This document shows, in pieces, positions 27,567-35,019 of a stretch of 64,000 bases of DNA (positions within the stretch are counted from its first letter, which is position 1; each line of letters begins with the position of its first letter). This stretch comes from CBDFGT01 sp965247225 (GTDB lineage: Bacteria > Pseudomonadota > Alphaproteobacteria > Rhizobiales > Rhizobiaceae). The position numbers were made by a program, and so were the translations under genes. The stretch is from positions 62,001 to 126,000 of the forward strand of contig CBDFGT010000029.1 in NCBI GenBank assembly GCA_965247225.1. The letters are read 5' to 3'. The notes beneath the pieces are model-generated. The model made no database searches, was not told where the DNA came from, and saw only the letters and a program-made list of their open reading frames with translations.

Positions 27567-28496
27567 TTATGCGGCCAGTGCCGGTTCGTCCAGACTGGCA
27601 TAGTATCTTTCTTCGGCTTCGGCTGGCGGGATGTTGCCGACAGGCTCCAGAAGGCGGCGGTGATTGAACCAGTCGACCCATTCCAGCGTGGCAAATTCGA
27701 CGGCCTCGAAGGTTCGCCAGGGTCCGCGCCGGTGAATGACCTCGGCCTTGTAAAGGCCGTTGATCGTCTCCGCCAAGGCATTATCATAGCTGTCACCGAC
27801 GCTGCCGACCGACGGTTCCACGCCTGCCTCGGCCAGACGTTCGGTGTATTTGATCGCAAGATATTGACTGCCCCTGTCCGAATGGTGCACCAAGCCGCCA
27901 TTGTGAACGGGTCGCCGTTCATGCAGTGCCTGTTCCAGAGCATCGGGCACAAAGCCTGCATGCGCTGTTCTGCTCACCCGCCAGCCGACAATGCGGCGGG
28001 CAAAGGTGTCGATGACGAAAGCGACATAAACAAAGCCTCCCCAAGTCGAAACATATGTAAAATCAGAAACCCACAAGGCATTTGGCCTTTGTGCCGGGAA
28101 ATCGCGGTTGACCCGGTCCAGCGGGCAGGCAACTGCCTTGTCGCTGAAGGTGGTCTTGATCTGCTTGCCACGGATAACCCCTTGCAATCCCAACCGTTTC
28201 ATCAGTCGCTCCACCGTGCATCTGGCCACATCCTTGCCTTCCCGCCGCAACTGCCGCCAGACCTTGCGCACGCCATAGACCTTGAAATTCTCACAAAACA
28301 CACGGTCCACCTCCACGCTCAAGGCCTTGTCCCGCCGGGCCCTTGGCGCGGCAAGGGCCGGGTTACGGCGTTTGGCAATATGGTCATAATAGGTTGACGG
28401 GGCAATTGGCAGAACTTTGCAAATCGGCTCGACCCCGTAGACCTGTCTGTGATCATCAATGAAACCAATCATTTCCTGAACGGGCGCCCAAAACAT
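27567..28496 (-). CDS. IS3-family transposase OrfB
   Basis: About 309 residues: an N-terminal HTH_21 region (FIDDHRQVYGVEPICKVL) followed by an rve integrase core. Catalytic motifs: WVSDFTYVSTW (Asp), VHHSDRGSQYLAI (Asp) and NALAETINGLYKAEV (Glu). It overlaps OrfA by 28 bases in another frame, the arrangement by which IS3 elements make an OrfAB fusion through a -1 frameshift. The codon listed as its start may not be used independently. Confidence 0.9.
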   Translation of the reverse strand: MFWAPVQEMIGFIDDHRQVYGVEPICKVLPIAPSTYYDHIAKRRNPALAAPRARRDKALSVEVDRVFCENFKVYGVRKVWRQLRREGKDVARCTVERLMKRLGLQGVIRGKQIKTTFSDKAVACPLDRVNRDFPAQRPNALWVSDFTYVSTWGGFVYVAFVIDTFARRIVGWRVSRTAHAGFVPDALEQALHERRPVHNGGLVHHSDRGSQYLAIKYTERLAEAGVEPSVGSVGDSYDNALAETINGLYKAEVIHRRGPWRTFEAVEFATLEWVDWFNHRRLLEPVGNIPPAEAEERYYASLDEPALAA

Positions 28497-28810
28497 CTGG
28501 CTCGCTCCGCCTGTGCAAAATAAGCGCTGGCCTTGCGCAGGATCTCGTTGGCCTGACGAAGTTCACGGTTCTCCCGCTCAAGAGCCTTCAGCTTCCCGGC
28601 GACATCAGAGGGAACTCCAGCCCTGGTCCCGCCATCCACTTCCGACTTCTTGACCCATTCATTCAACGAATGCGCCGAGCAGCCGATCTTGCCTGCTTTC
28701 GATGAAACAGCCGCCCAGCGGGACGGATGTTCGCTCTCCTGATCCAGAACCAGCCGCACCGCGCGGGCACGGACTTCCGGTGAAAATGTGTTCGTTGTCT
28801 TGTTCGTCAT
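28469..28810 (-). CDS. IS3-family OrfA (HTH protein)
   Basis: 113 residues: an N-terminal helix-turn-helix (SPEVRARAVRLVLDQESEHP, then a KIGCSAHSLNEWVKK recognition region) and a leucine-zipper-like C-terminus (LKALERENRELRQANEIL) for dimerisation. It binds the element's ends and supplies the N-terminal part of the OrfAB transposase. A 15-codon relic of a sister copy lies at 24458. Confidence 0.9.
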   Translation of the reverse strand: MTNKTTNTFSPEVRARAVRLVLDQESEHPSRWAAVSSKAGKIGCSAHSLNEWVKKSEVDGGTRAGVPSDVAGKLKALERENRELRQANEILRKASAYFAQAERARCFGRPFRK

Positions 28811-28893
28811 GGCTCCACTTTCTCACGAGTTGGAGCCTCCGGCAAACCCGGGGCGGTTCAAGGTGCTTGGGACGAGACCTGCTGTAATCGGAT

Positions 28894-28914
28894 GGGCGTT
28901 TAGCTCAGCGGGAG
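28894..28914 (+). repeat. Partial duplicate of the tRNA-Val 5' end
   Basis: GGGCGTTTAGCTCAGCGGGAG matches the first 21 bases of the intact tRNA-Val gene at 29060-29134, with one change, in the opposite orientation. The ATCGGAT just before it also matches the tRNA's own 5' flank. After base 21 the sequence stops resembling a tRNA, so this is not a functional gene. It looks like a leftover from recombination or integration at the tRNA. Confidence 0.7.
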
Positions 28915-28920
28915 GATTCA

Positions 28921-28999
28921 GCAAGGCAATAGCCTTGCGACTGCGTTGACCGTTCACATGAAACAGTGCATTCTGTGTGAACGTGTGAACGTGTGAACG
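28921..28999. repeat. Hairpin and three tandem TGTGAACG copies with an inverted copy
   Basis: GCAAGGC-AATA-GCCTTGC at 28921-28938 forms a perfect 7-bp hairpin. CGTTCACA at 28951-28958 is the exact inverse of TGTGAACG, which is repeated three times in tandem at 28976-28999. The cluster sits between the tRNA fragment and the intact tRNA, where an integration-site architecture would lie. Confidence 0.6.
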
Positions 29000-29059
29000 A
29001 AACTATGGTTCTGCCAGGCGGGTGTTTCAGTCAAAGCCCTTGTAAATCAAGGTATCGGA

Positions 29060-29134
<75 letters not shown>

Positions 29135-29250
29135 ATCCGATGGGCGGCATAGACCACATGATGGGTTGCCGCGTCAATAGGGTTTTTGCGTAAACATGCA
29201 GTTTGCCGAAGGCCATGGAATGGGCCCCCTGTACTTCAGGCTTTCAGGCC

Positions 29251-29616
29251 TCATGCCGCCAGCATCTTGTTGACTTCATCCACCAGGTCGCGCAGGTGGA
29301 ATGGCTTGGACAGCACCTTGGCATCCTTTGGCGCACGCGAATCAGGGTTCAGCGCAACGGCTGCAAAGCCGGTGATGAACATGACCTTGATATCCGGATC
29401 CAGTTCGGTGGCGCGGCGGGCCAGCTCTATTCCGTCCATTTCCGGCATGACAATGTCGGTCAGCAGCAGCGAGAATGGCTCTTCCCGAAGGCGGTCATAG
29501 GCGCTTGCGCCATTGTCATAGGACATAACCTTGTAGCCGGCCTTTTCCAAAGCCTTCACAAGAAAACGGCGCATGTCATTGTCGTCTTCGGCGAGGAGAA
29601 TTTTTTGCATCATCAT
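29251..29616 (-). CDS. cpdR: CpdR, single-domain response regulator
   Basis: Receiver-only protein of 121 residues matching alphaproteobacterial CpdR almost word for word (QKILLAEDDNDMRRFLVKAL; ELARRATELDPDIKVMFITG; KPFHLRDLVDEV). The phospho-acceptor is Asp54 in LLLTDIVMPEMDG. In Caulobacter and Sinorhizobium, unphosphorylated CpdR brings ClpXP to the cell pole to degrade cell-cycle regulators, and the CckA-ChpT relay phosphorylates it. There is no output domain. Three Met codons open the ORF; the third (29610) gives the start most similar to relatives. Monocistronic. Confidence 0.93.
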   Translation of the reverse strand: MMMQKILLAEDDNDMRRFLVKALEKAGYKVMSYDNGASAYDRLREEPFSLLLTDIVMPEMDGIELARRATELDPDIKVMFITGFAAVALNPDSRAPKDAKVLSKPFHLRDLVDEVNKMLAA

Positions 29617-29836
29617 GTGTTACCGATATTCTGTGCGAAGGTTATGGATTTGCAGCATTTCCAGCATAACTGACCCATCGTAAATTAAGGGTGAACAGCT
29701 GTGAAACGTCCTGTCACGAAGTTAACATACCGGGGTTTTGCATGGCTGCAAATCCCCAATATGCGCATATGGACTTCATGGCGGCCAACTGGCAACATGG
29801 GCGAAGCAGTTTCTGGCAATATGGTAAAGGGGATCC

Positions 29837-30721
29837 ATGATCGATACGTTCGGGAATTCAGAGCATTTTGAAATTCTGGAGCCGCACCGGCATCTGATTC
29901 CTGTTGTGCTGAATTCACCCCATAGCGGTCGCCGGTATTCGCAGCGTTTTCTGGAGCAGGTGCGGCTGGATGGTATGGCCATCCGCCGGTCAGAGGATCA
30001 TTATGTTGACGAACTGTTCGGTCCGGCCATCGGTCTGGGTGCGCCCATGCTTGTTGCGCATTTTCCGCGCGCGTTTATGGATGTGAACCGGGAACCCTAC
30101 GAGCTTGATCCCCGCATGTTTGAAGGTGCCTTGCCACCCTTTGCCAATATCAATTCCATAAGGGTTGCCGGCGGTCTGGGAACCATTCCGCGCATTGTCG
30201 CTGAAAATATGGAAATCTATCGCCGCCGGTTTCCGGTGGAGGAAGCGCTCTTGCGCGTGGAGATGATCTACAAGCCCTATCATGCGGTGCTGCGCAAGCT
30301 GATTGCCCGGACACATGTGCATTTCGGCCATGCCCTGCTGATTGACTGCCACTCCATGCCCGGTAATATCCGCCCCTCGGGCCACAGTCTCAAACCGGAT
30401 TTCATTGTCGGCGACCGCTATGGTACCAGCGCTTCTGCCGAGATTTCCCGCACGGCCCTGCATATTTTGCAGGACATGGGATTCAATGCCGTTCGCAACA
30501 AGCCTTACGCCGGCGGTTTTATCACCGAACATTATGGCCGCCCTGCACGCGGCCTGCATGCACTGCAGATCGAAGTCAATCGCGGTCTTTATATTGATGA
30601 GGCTACGCTGGTGAAAAAGCCCGGTTTTGCCCGTCTTTCGCAGCAGATTTGCGATTTTGTCGCAACACTGGCGCAAGCCGTTGTTACACAGAACAACACG
30701 ACAGCTCTGGCTGCCGAGTAG
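29837..30721 (+). CDS. N-formylglutamate amidohydrolase family protein
   Basis: 294-residue member of the HutG/N-formylglutamate deformylase family, zinc-dependent hydrolases of N-formylglutamate in histidine breakdown. Seen: VVLNSPHSGRRY near the N-terminus, MDVNREPYELDPRMF, and ALLIDCHSMPG with the conserved Asp and His of the metal site. No hut genes are adjacent, so the physiological substrate is not proven; in Hyphomicrobiales this gene often sits beside cpdR. The ATG at 29837 follows AAAGGGG. Confidence 0.85.
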   Translation: MIDTFGNSEHFEILEPHRHLIPVVLNSPHSGRRYSQRFLEQVRLDGMAIRRSEDHYVDELFGPAIGLGAPMLVAHFPRAFMDVNREPYELDPRMFEGALPPFANINSIRVAGGLGTIPRIVAENMEIYRRRFPVEEALLRVEMIYKPYHAVLRKLIARTHVHFGHALLIDCHSMPGNIRPSGHSLKPDFIVGDRYGTSASAEISRTALHILQDMGFNAVRNKPYAGGFITEHYGRPARGLHALQIEVNRGLYIDEATLVKKPGFARLSQQICDFVATLAQAVVTQNNTTALAAE

Positions 30722-30815
30722 GGCGGCTCCCGTTACCTTTCAGACGTGTTCTCCATGCCTGAAACCCCTGCCGTGGTGCCGCAATTGAAAAGTGCACTGC
30801 CGGGATGGCCTGAAT

Positions 30816-30840
30816 AAAAAAACCGCGCCGTTGGGCGCGG
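30816..30840 (-). terminator. Rho-independent terminator of the small RNA
   Basis: Seven-base GC stem, 30823-30829 with 30834-30840, four-base loop, then seven T on the minus strand (seven A at 30816-30822 on the + strand). On the + strand no T-run follows, so it acts on minus-strand transcripts. Confidence 0.85.
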
Positions 30841-30892
30841 TCAAATCTAGGGAGGAAACACCCGAGAAGGGTATTACAGCCAAGAGACTGTA
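30816..30892 (-). ncRNA. mmgR: Candidate MmgR/suhB-type small RNA
   Basis: On the minus strand this gives about 77 bases: a 5' stem-loop (TACAG...CTGTA), a second small hairpin (ACCC...GGGT), a single-stranded TTTCCTCCCTAGATTTG stretch able to pair with ribosome-binding sites, then a terminator (CCGCGCC-CAAC-GGCGCGG followed by seven T). The size, CCUCCC core and place next to an inositol-monophosphatase-family gene fit the alphaproteobacterial suhB/MmgR RNA family, an Hfq-dependent regulator of storage-granule (PHB) formation in Sinorhizobium. Identity is from memory of the family, not from a covariance search. Confidence 0.7.
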
Positions 30893-30898
30893 AACATA

Positions 30899-30927
30899 TT
30901 CTTAATTTTGCATTGCAGCATTGTCAA
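30899..30927 (-). promoter_or_regulatory. Sigma-70-type promoter for the small RNA
   Basis: Minus strand: a perfect TTGACA -35 (30922-30927), 17-base spacer, and a TAAGAA -10 (30899-30904). A start about seven bases beyond gives a transcript of about 77 nt ending at the terminator. Confidence 0.6.
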
Positions 30928-31096
30928 GCTAAAAATGAGGCAGATCACATTTATGTGCAAAACTTAGGCATTCAAACGGGTGTGTGTCTGGCAATTCCGG
31001 AATTGTTGGATGTCATGGCTGCTATGCGCTTGTCTGGCATGGTGTTCCCGGGCTATTGCAGGTCTTCGGCACCCTGTTTCCAGAAAGACCTGCCCC

Positions 31097-31873
31097 ATGC
31101 TTCCAGACCGTGCTTTTTTTGACCGTCTTGCCGAGGTTGCCAAACGGGAAACCCTGCCGCGTTTTCGTATCGGAACCGATGTGGCCAACAAGGAGGCTGC
31201 CGGATTTGATCCTGTGACAGAAGGGGACCGGGCCGCCGAAACAGCGATCCGGACGATGATCGAGACGCATTTCCCGGATCATGGCATTCTGGGCGAGGAG
31301 CATGGCACTATCGGCCTCGACCGTGATTATGTCTGGGTCATCGATCCGATTGACGGTACCCGGGCGTTTATTTCGGGCGTTCCTGTCTGGGGAACCCTGA
31401 TCGGTCTTTATCACAAGGGCCGGGCCATTATGGGCATGATGGATCAGCCTTTTACCGGAGAGCGCTATTTTGCCGATCAGGCGCAGTCCTTCTATTCAGG
31501 ACCGGGCGGTGCGCGCATCAACAAGGTGCGCGACTGTGGCGACCTTTCAAAGGCGATCCTTTTTACCACATCACCACATATTTTCAATGCCTTGGACAAG
31601 CCGATCTATGAATCGCTGCAATCACGTGTCCGGTTGTTTCGCTATGGCTGTGACTGCTATGCCTATGTGCTTCTGGCTAGCGGGCATATTGATCTGGTAG
31701 TGGAAACCGAGCTGAAACCCTATGATGTCGGCGGTCTGATTGCCGTGATCGAGCAGGCAGGCGGGGTGATAACCACCTGGGATGGCGGGCGGCCGGAAAT
31801 GGGCGGGCGTATAGTTGCCGCCGGGTCCGGTGCCGTACATGCGCAGGCGCTGGAATGGCTCAACAAGGTCTGA
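31097..31873 (+). CDS. hisN: Histidinol-phosphatase, inositol-monophosphatase family
   Basis: 258-residue Mg-dependent phosphatase of the IMPase superfamily. In Hyphomicrobiales this type is HisN, which dephosphorylates L-histidinol phosphate. Seen: the GEEHG metal motif, WVIDPIDGTRAFISG (the DPxDGT signature) and the C-terminal PYDVGGLIAVIEQAGG motif. The ATG at 31097 is chosen because the family starts about 20 residues before VTEGDRAAE; the upstream extension is unlike the family. It converges on the next gene with a 15-base gap. An inositol phosphatase role is the main alternative. Confidence 0.85.
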   Translation: MLPDRAFFDRLAEVAKRETLPRFRIGTDVANKEAAGFDPVTEGDRAAETAIRTMIETHFPDHGILGEEHGTIGLDRDYVWVIDPIDGTRAFISGVPVWGTLIGLYHKGRAIMGMMDQPFTGERYFADQAQSFYSGPGGARINKVRDCGDLSKAILFTTSPHIFNALDKPIYESLQSRVRLFRYGCDCYAYVLLASGHIDLVVETELKPYDVGGLIAVIEQAGGVITTWDGGRPEMGGRIVAAGSGAVHAQALEWLNKV

Positions 31874-31888
31874 TGGTCGCATATCAGG

Positions 31889-32863
31889 TCAGGTGCCGGA
31901 AACCGTGTCTGCCTGCAGATCGCTTGCGCCGGTTCCGGGAATAAAGGCCAGTGTGGCTGCCAGCGCCTGATTGCGATAGAGATCGCGCTCCTGAAAAATC
32001 TCGTGTCGGGCACCGTTGATCGGGATCAGACGGCCGGCACGAAAATATTGCGACAGGCGCTCAATGGCATGGAACGGCACAATCGGGTCGGCTGTGGCAC
32101 CCAGCACAAGGGTCGGGATCATGATTGCGGAAAGGTGATCCGGTCTGTTAACCTTCTTGATGGCTGCAAACATTTCCGACAGCCAGCGTGCTGTCGGAGG
32201 ACCGAGCGCCAGCTGCGGCTGTGCCTCTATCAGCGCCGCATAGCGGCCAAACCGGGCAGGGTCGGATGTCAGGGCATTGCCTTCAAACGGCCTTGCACCA
32301 AGGTCTTTTGACAATTGGCTTTTTCCAAAGCCCAGAATACAGGCTGTCCTGGCAATCAGGGCAATAAGCCATTGTGGTGCTTTCTGGCGGGCCAGACCGA
32401 TAAACGGTGCCGTAACAACCATGCGCTCCACACGGTTTTGTATGTGAATTGCCGAGGAGAGAGCAATGAGGCCGCCCATGGAATGGGCCAGAATGAAGAA
32501 GGGCAGACGCGCATCCGGCAGGACGACATCATCTATAAAACGTTCGAGATCGTGCTGGTAATCCTGAAAACTGTCAACGTGCCCGGGTCTTTGGGCATTC
32601 ATGAGGCGATCCGATCCGCCTTGTCCACGCCAGTCGAATGTGGCCACCCAGAGACCGGCGGCATTGAGCGCGGAGATGGTCTCGAAATATTTCTCGATAC
32701 ATTCATTGCGGCCCTGCAAAAGGATCATGGTGCCTCTGGCAGCTCCACTTTTGTTGCGAAACAGCGCGTAGCGCAGCCGTGTGCCGTCATAGGCTTTGAA
32801 ATAGCCGGCCGTACAGTTTTTGGGAGCGGGATTTTCCGGCGTTTCAAACAGAATGCTGTCCAT
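31889..32863 (-). CDS. Alpha/beta hydrolase, lysophospholipase/monoacylglycerol-lipase type
   Basis: 324-residue serine hydrolase. Seen: LLQGRNECIEKYFETI (oxyanion region), TFDWRGQGGSDR, the nucleophile elbow AHSMGG, GATADPIVPF with the acid, and NGARHEIFQ with the catalytic His. The family removes acyl chains from lysophospholipids or monoglycerides. No signal peptide is visible, so it probably acts in the cytoplasm or at the inner membrane. Monocistronic, convergent with hisN. Confidence 0.85.
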   Translation of the reverse strand: MDSILFETPENPAPKNCTAGYFKAYDGTRLRYALFRNKSGAARGTMILLQGRNECIEKYFETISALNAAGLWVATFDWRGQGGSDRLMNAQRPGHVDSFQDYQHDLERFIDDVVLPDARLPFFILAHSMGGLIALSSAIHIQNRVERMVVTAPFIGLARQKAPQWLIALIARTACILGFGKSQLSKDLGARPFEGNALTSDPARFGRYAALIEAQPQLALGPPTARWLSEMFAAIKKVNRPDHLSAIMIPTLVLGATADPIVPFHAIERLSQYFRAGRLIPINGARHEIFQERDLYRNQALAATLAFIPGTGASDLQADTVSGT

Positions 32864-32988
32864 GTCAGATTATTCCGATTCCGGTGCGTGTGCAGTCGCC
32901 GACAACACATATTTGGCCCCTTGAAAAAGGTCAAAGAGAAACGGGTACACAGATTTCCCGGGGTCTGTATTTTTTTGTGAAAAAGCCT

Positions 32989-33018
32989 CTTGAAGCGGGC
33001 AAAACCACTTCCCATCTT
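32989..33018 (+). promoter_or_regulatory. Putative RpoH (heat-shock) promoter
   Basis: CTTGAA at 32989-32994, 16 bases, then CCCATCTT at 33011-33018, close to the sigma-32 consensus. It lies about 105 bases before the Hsp20 start. The resulting leader is long enough to fold into an RNA thermometer. Confidence 0.55.
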
Positions 33019-33124
33019 GAATTCTGAAGGTGCCAAACGGGCCTTTGAACCGGTTTTGGGATTGCCGCATGGGCGGGATCTCCGGACCATTTGTTATCGC
33101 AACCGTCGCTCAAAGGAGGACACT

Positions 33125-33601
33125 ATGCGTCACGTTGATTTTTCCCCTCTCTATCGTTCCACTGTTGGTTATGACCGGCTTTTCACCATGCTCGACAGTC
33201 TTGCCACGCCGGACACGGCTCAGACCTATCCGCCCTACAATATCGAGCGGACGGGTGAAACCACATACCGGATTTCCATGGCTGTTGCAGGCTTTGATGA
33301 ACGCGAACTCAGCATCGAAGCGCGCCAGCATGCGCTGACTGTCAAGGGCGAAAAGCTGGATGAAGCCGACAGCGGATCCGAATTCCTCTATCGCGGCATT
33401 GCCAAGCGTGCATTCGAGCGCCGCTTCCAGCTTGCCGATTATGTGGAAGTTCGGTCTGCTACATTGAAAAACGGGCTTCTTCACATTGATCTTACACGCG
33501 AAATTCCAGAAGCCATGAAGCCGCGCAGGATTGCCATTGCCGCTGATGGTGTGGAACATCCAAAGGCGATTGAAGGTCAGGCATCGCTTCAGATCAACTG
33601 A
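33125..33601 (+). CDS. Small heat-shock protein (Hsp20, IbpA type)
   Basis: 158-residue alpha-crystallin-domain chaperone that holds unfolding proteins during heat stress. Seen: an N-terminal FSPLYRSTVGYDRLF segment typical of rhizobial class A sHsps, then the crystallin domain (about 35-130) with YRISMAVAGFDERELSIEA, LTVKGEK and a variant of the GxL motif (NGLLHIDL). An ideal AAAGGAGG site precedes the ATG; a longer frame from 32990 spans the promoter. A strong terminator follows. Heat control is inferred from the promoter and the CTCC that can pair with the Shine-Dalgarno. Confidence 0.92.
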   Translation: MRHVDFSPLYRSTVGYDRLFTMLDSLATPDTAQTYPPYNIERTGETTYRISMAVAGFDERELSIEARQHALTVKGEKLDEADSGSEFLYRGIAKRAFERRFQLADYVEVRSATLKNGLLHIDLTREIPEAMKPRRIAIAADGVEHPKAIEGQASLQIN

Positions 33602-33626
33602 TCTGTCTGACACTTTGATGTGAATG

Positions 33627-33660
33627 AAGGCCCTGTCCTGACAAGGAACAGGGCCTTTTT
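33627..33660. terminator. Rho-independent terminator between convergent hsp20 and doxX
   Basis: Ten-base stem AAGGCCCTGT/ACAGGGCCTT with an 11-base loop that can pair further, followed by five T. It lies 26 bases after the Hsp20 stop and 12 bases before the convergent DoxX stop, so it may serve both strands. Confidence 0.85.
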
Positions 33661-33672
33661 GCAAGACGTGCT

Positions 33673-34239
33673 TTAGCGTTTGAAAATCCGCAACAGAAGT
33701 CTGTCCAGCGAAAGTACGCCTCCGCCTTTTACAACCAGATAAGCCAGGAGAAAGAGCCAGAGCGAACGCTGGTCCAGAATGGTGCTGTCCGGGAACCGGT
33801 CAAACAAGGCTCCAACGGTTTCGGAGCCGACCTGGTGGACAAAGACATCGACACAGGTTTGCACTGTGATGAATCCGATCATTCCAAGGGCTGCAATGCG
33901 GGTGAAGAACCCCAGCACCAGCATGAGCGGCAGCAAAAATTCCGTAAAGGTGCCAAGGGTAACGACGAGCCCCCACGGGAAAAACGGGATATTGGCGATG
34001 TCACCGCCTGCCGCTTCCACTGCAAAAGGTACGATCTGGTAATAGGCACCGTCCTGCAGATCGAGAAACCCCGCCCATCCCGGACCGACTTTGGTAAGGA
34101 AGGAGTTCAGAAAATAAAAATACAAGACCGCGAAAAAGGTGAGGCGCGCCAGAAACCCCAGCAGCCAGGGTTCAAGTGCCGCTTCCAGCGTCGTTACAGT
34201 CTGGCGGTAAAATGTTTGCACCTGTGCCGGAAAGCTCAT
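33673..34239 (-). CDS. DoxX-family membrane protein (bufferin operon)
   Basis: 188-residue DoxX-type protein with four predicted transmembrane segments (FLARLTFFAVLYFYFLNSFL; VVTLGTFTEFLLPLMLVLGF; ALGMIGFITVQTCVDVFV; SLWLFLLAYLVVKGG). DoxX proteins often accompany oxidative or metal-stress genes, and one closes the bufferin/gig operons of Caulobacter and Cupriavidus. It follows bufC by three bases. Its biochemical role in these operons is not established. Confidence 0.85.
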   Translation of the reverse strand: MSFPAQVQTFYRQTVTTLEAALEPWLLGFLARLTFFAVLYFYFLNSFLTKVGPGWAGFLDLQDGAYYQIVPFAVEAAGGDIANIPFFPWGLVVTLGTFTEFLLPLMLVLGFFTRIAALGMIGFITVQTCVDVFVHQVGSETVGALFDRFPDSTILDQRSLWLFLLAYLVVKGGGVLSLDRLLLRIFKR

Positions 34240-34242
34240 GTT

Positions 34243-35019
34243 TCACCCCGTCTCTTCTGTTTTGATCTGTGAAAATACGCCGGCTGCAACCATGACAGCA
34301 ATGGCTGCGGCAATGTCGAAACCGGCGACTTCTTCCATGGTTGCGGTTATCGCCTCTCCCAAAGTTCTGCCGGCCATCAGCGCGGACAGGAATGTCAGGC
34401 CGCCTGGCGGAAGATGGCGGATCTCCACGTCACACTCCGGCCGGGTCAACAGGCCAGCCTCGGGCTGAACCGGATCGAGACCTTCCAGACTGCTTCCTGA
34501 ACGATCCCGCGAAAAAATGGTCACTGCGGCATGATCCGAAGCGAACAACCGGGTTGCCGGGTGCGGTGCAAAGCGCAGGTCAGCGAGATGTTCAGGACTT
34601 GCGGCTGCAAGCTCTGCGGGTGTCAGAACACGGCTGTCTGCGGCATGCCAGCTTTCCAGCCACAGCCATTCCAGCCTTGCTACCTCAGGCAGGAATGTCA
34701 AATGTCTTGCGTGTTCAAATTCGGCTATAAACGCGGGAAAGGTTTCGCCGTAACGAAAGATCAGCGGTGATACCGGTGGTGATTGCTGCACAAAGACACG
34801 GGCCATCGCGCGAAAGAATTCTGTGCCAACGAGGCGTTGAACGGTCGGGAAGTTGTCACCCAGCGCCGTTACCAGACCGGACATGACATTGTTGCGGTAG
34901 ACGGCAAATCTCCGGGTGACCTTGCCATGGTCAGGTGCGATCACGCCCTCGGGAATCGCCCTGTCAGCATCCATCAGGCTCATGGCAAAATCACCATTGC
35001 CAAAAAATCTGTCACCCAT
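34243..35019 (-). CDS. bufC: BufC-like DUF2063 protein, partner of the MNIO enzyme
   Basis: About 258 residues. The N-terminal DUF2063 domain (about 5-110) reads FAVYRNNVMSGLVTALGDNFPTVQRLVG in its central part. In bufferin and related RiPP systems this protein binds the precursor leader and partners the MNIO oxidase. The ATG at 35019 overlaps the bufB stop (ATGGGTGA), so translation is coupled; the longer frame from 35049 lies inside bufB. Often mis-annotated as a DNA-binding protein. Function is taken from studied homologues. Confidence 0.85.
   Translation of the reverse strand: MGDRFFGNGDFAMSLMDADRAIPEGVIAPDHGKVTRRFAVYRNNVMSGLVTALGDNFPTVQRLVGTEFFRAMARVFVQQSPPVSPLIFRYGETFPAFIAEFEHARHLTFLPEVARLEWLWLESWHAADSRVLTPAELAAASPEHLADLRFAPHPATRLFASDHAAVTIFSRDRSGSSLEGLDPVQPEAGLLTRPECDVEIRHLPPGGLTFLSALMAGRTLGEAITATMEEVAGFDIAAAIAVMVAAGVFSQIKTEETG

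Larger units (their letters stand above)
27528..28860 (-). mobile_element. Complete IS3-family insertion sequence (about 1.33 kb)
   Basis: Perfect inverted repeats of at least 26 bases bound the element: the left begins TGAACCGCCCCGGGTTTGCC at 27528 and its mirror ends at 28860. Two overlapping minus-strand ORFs (OrfA, OrfB) lie inside. The three bases before the left end are CGC and those after the right end AGG, so there is no target duplication. The intact ORFs and ends suggest a recent copy whose flanks were rearranged. Confidence 0.9.

Noticed and set aside
28886..28960. A second tRNA gene
   Set aside because: Only the first 21 bases match tRNA-Val; there is no anticodon or T arm, so it is a fragment.
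29617..29836. CtrA-type sites near cpdR
   Set aside because: TTAAGGGT and GTTAACAT resemble half-sites only; no full TTAA-N7-TTAA was seen.
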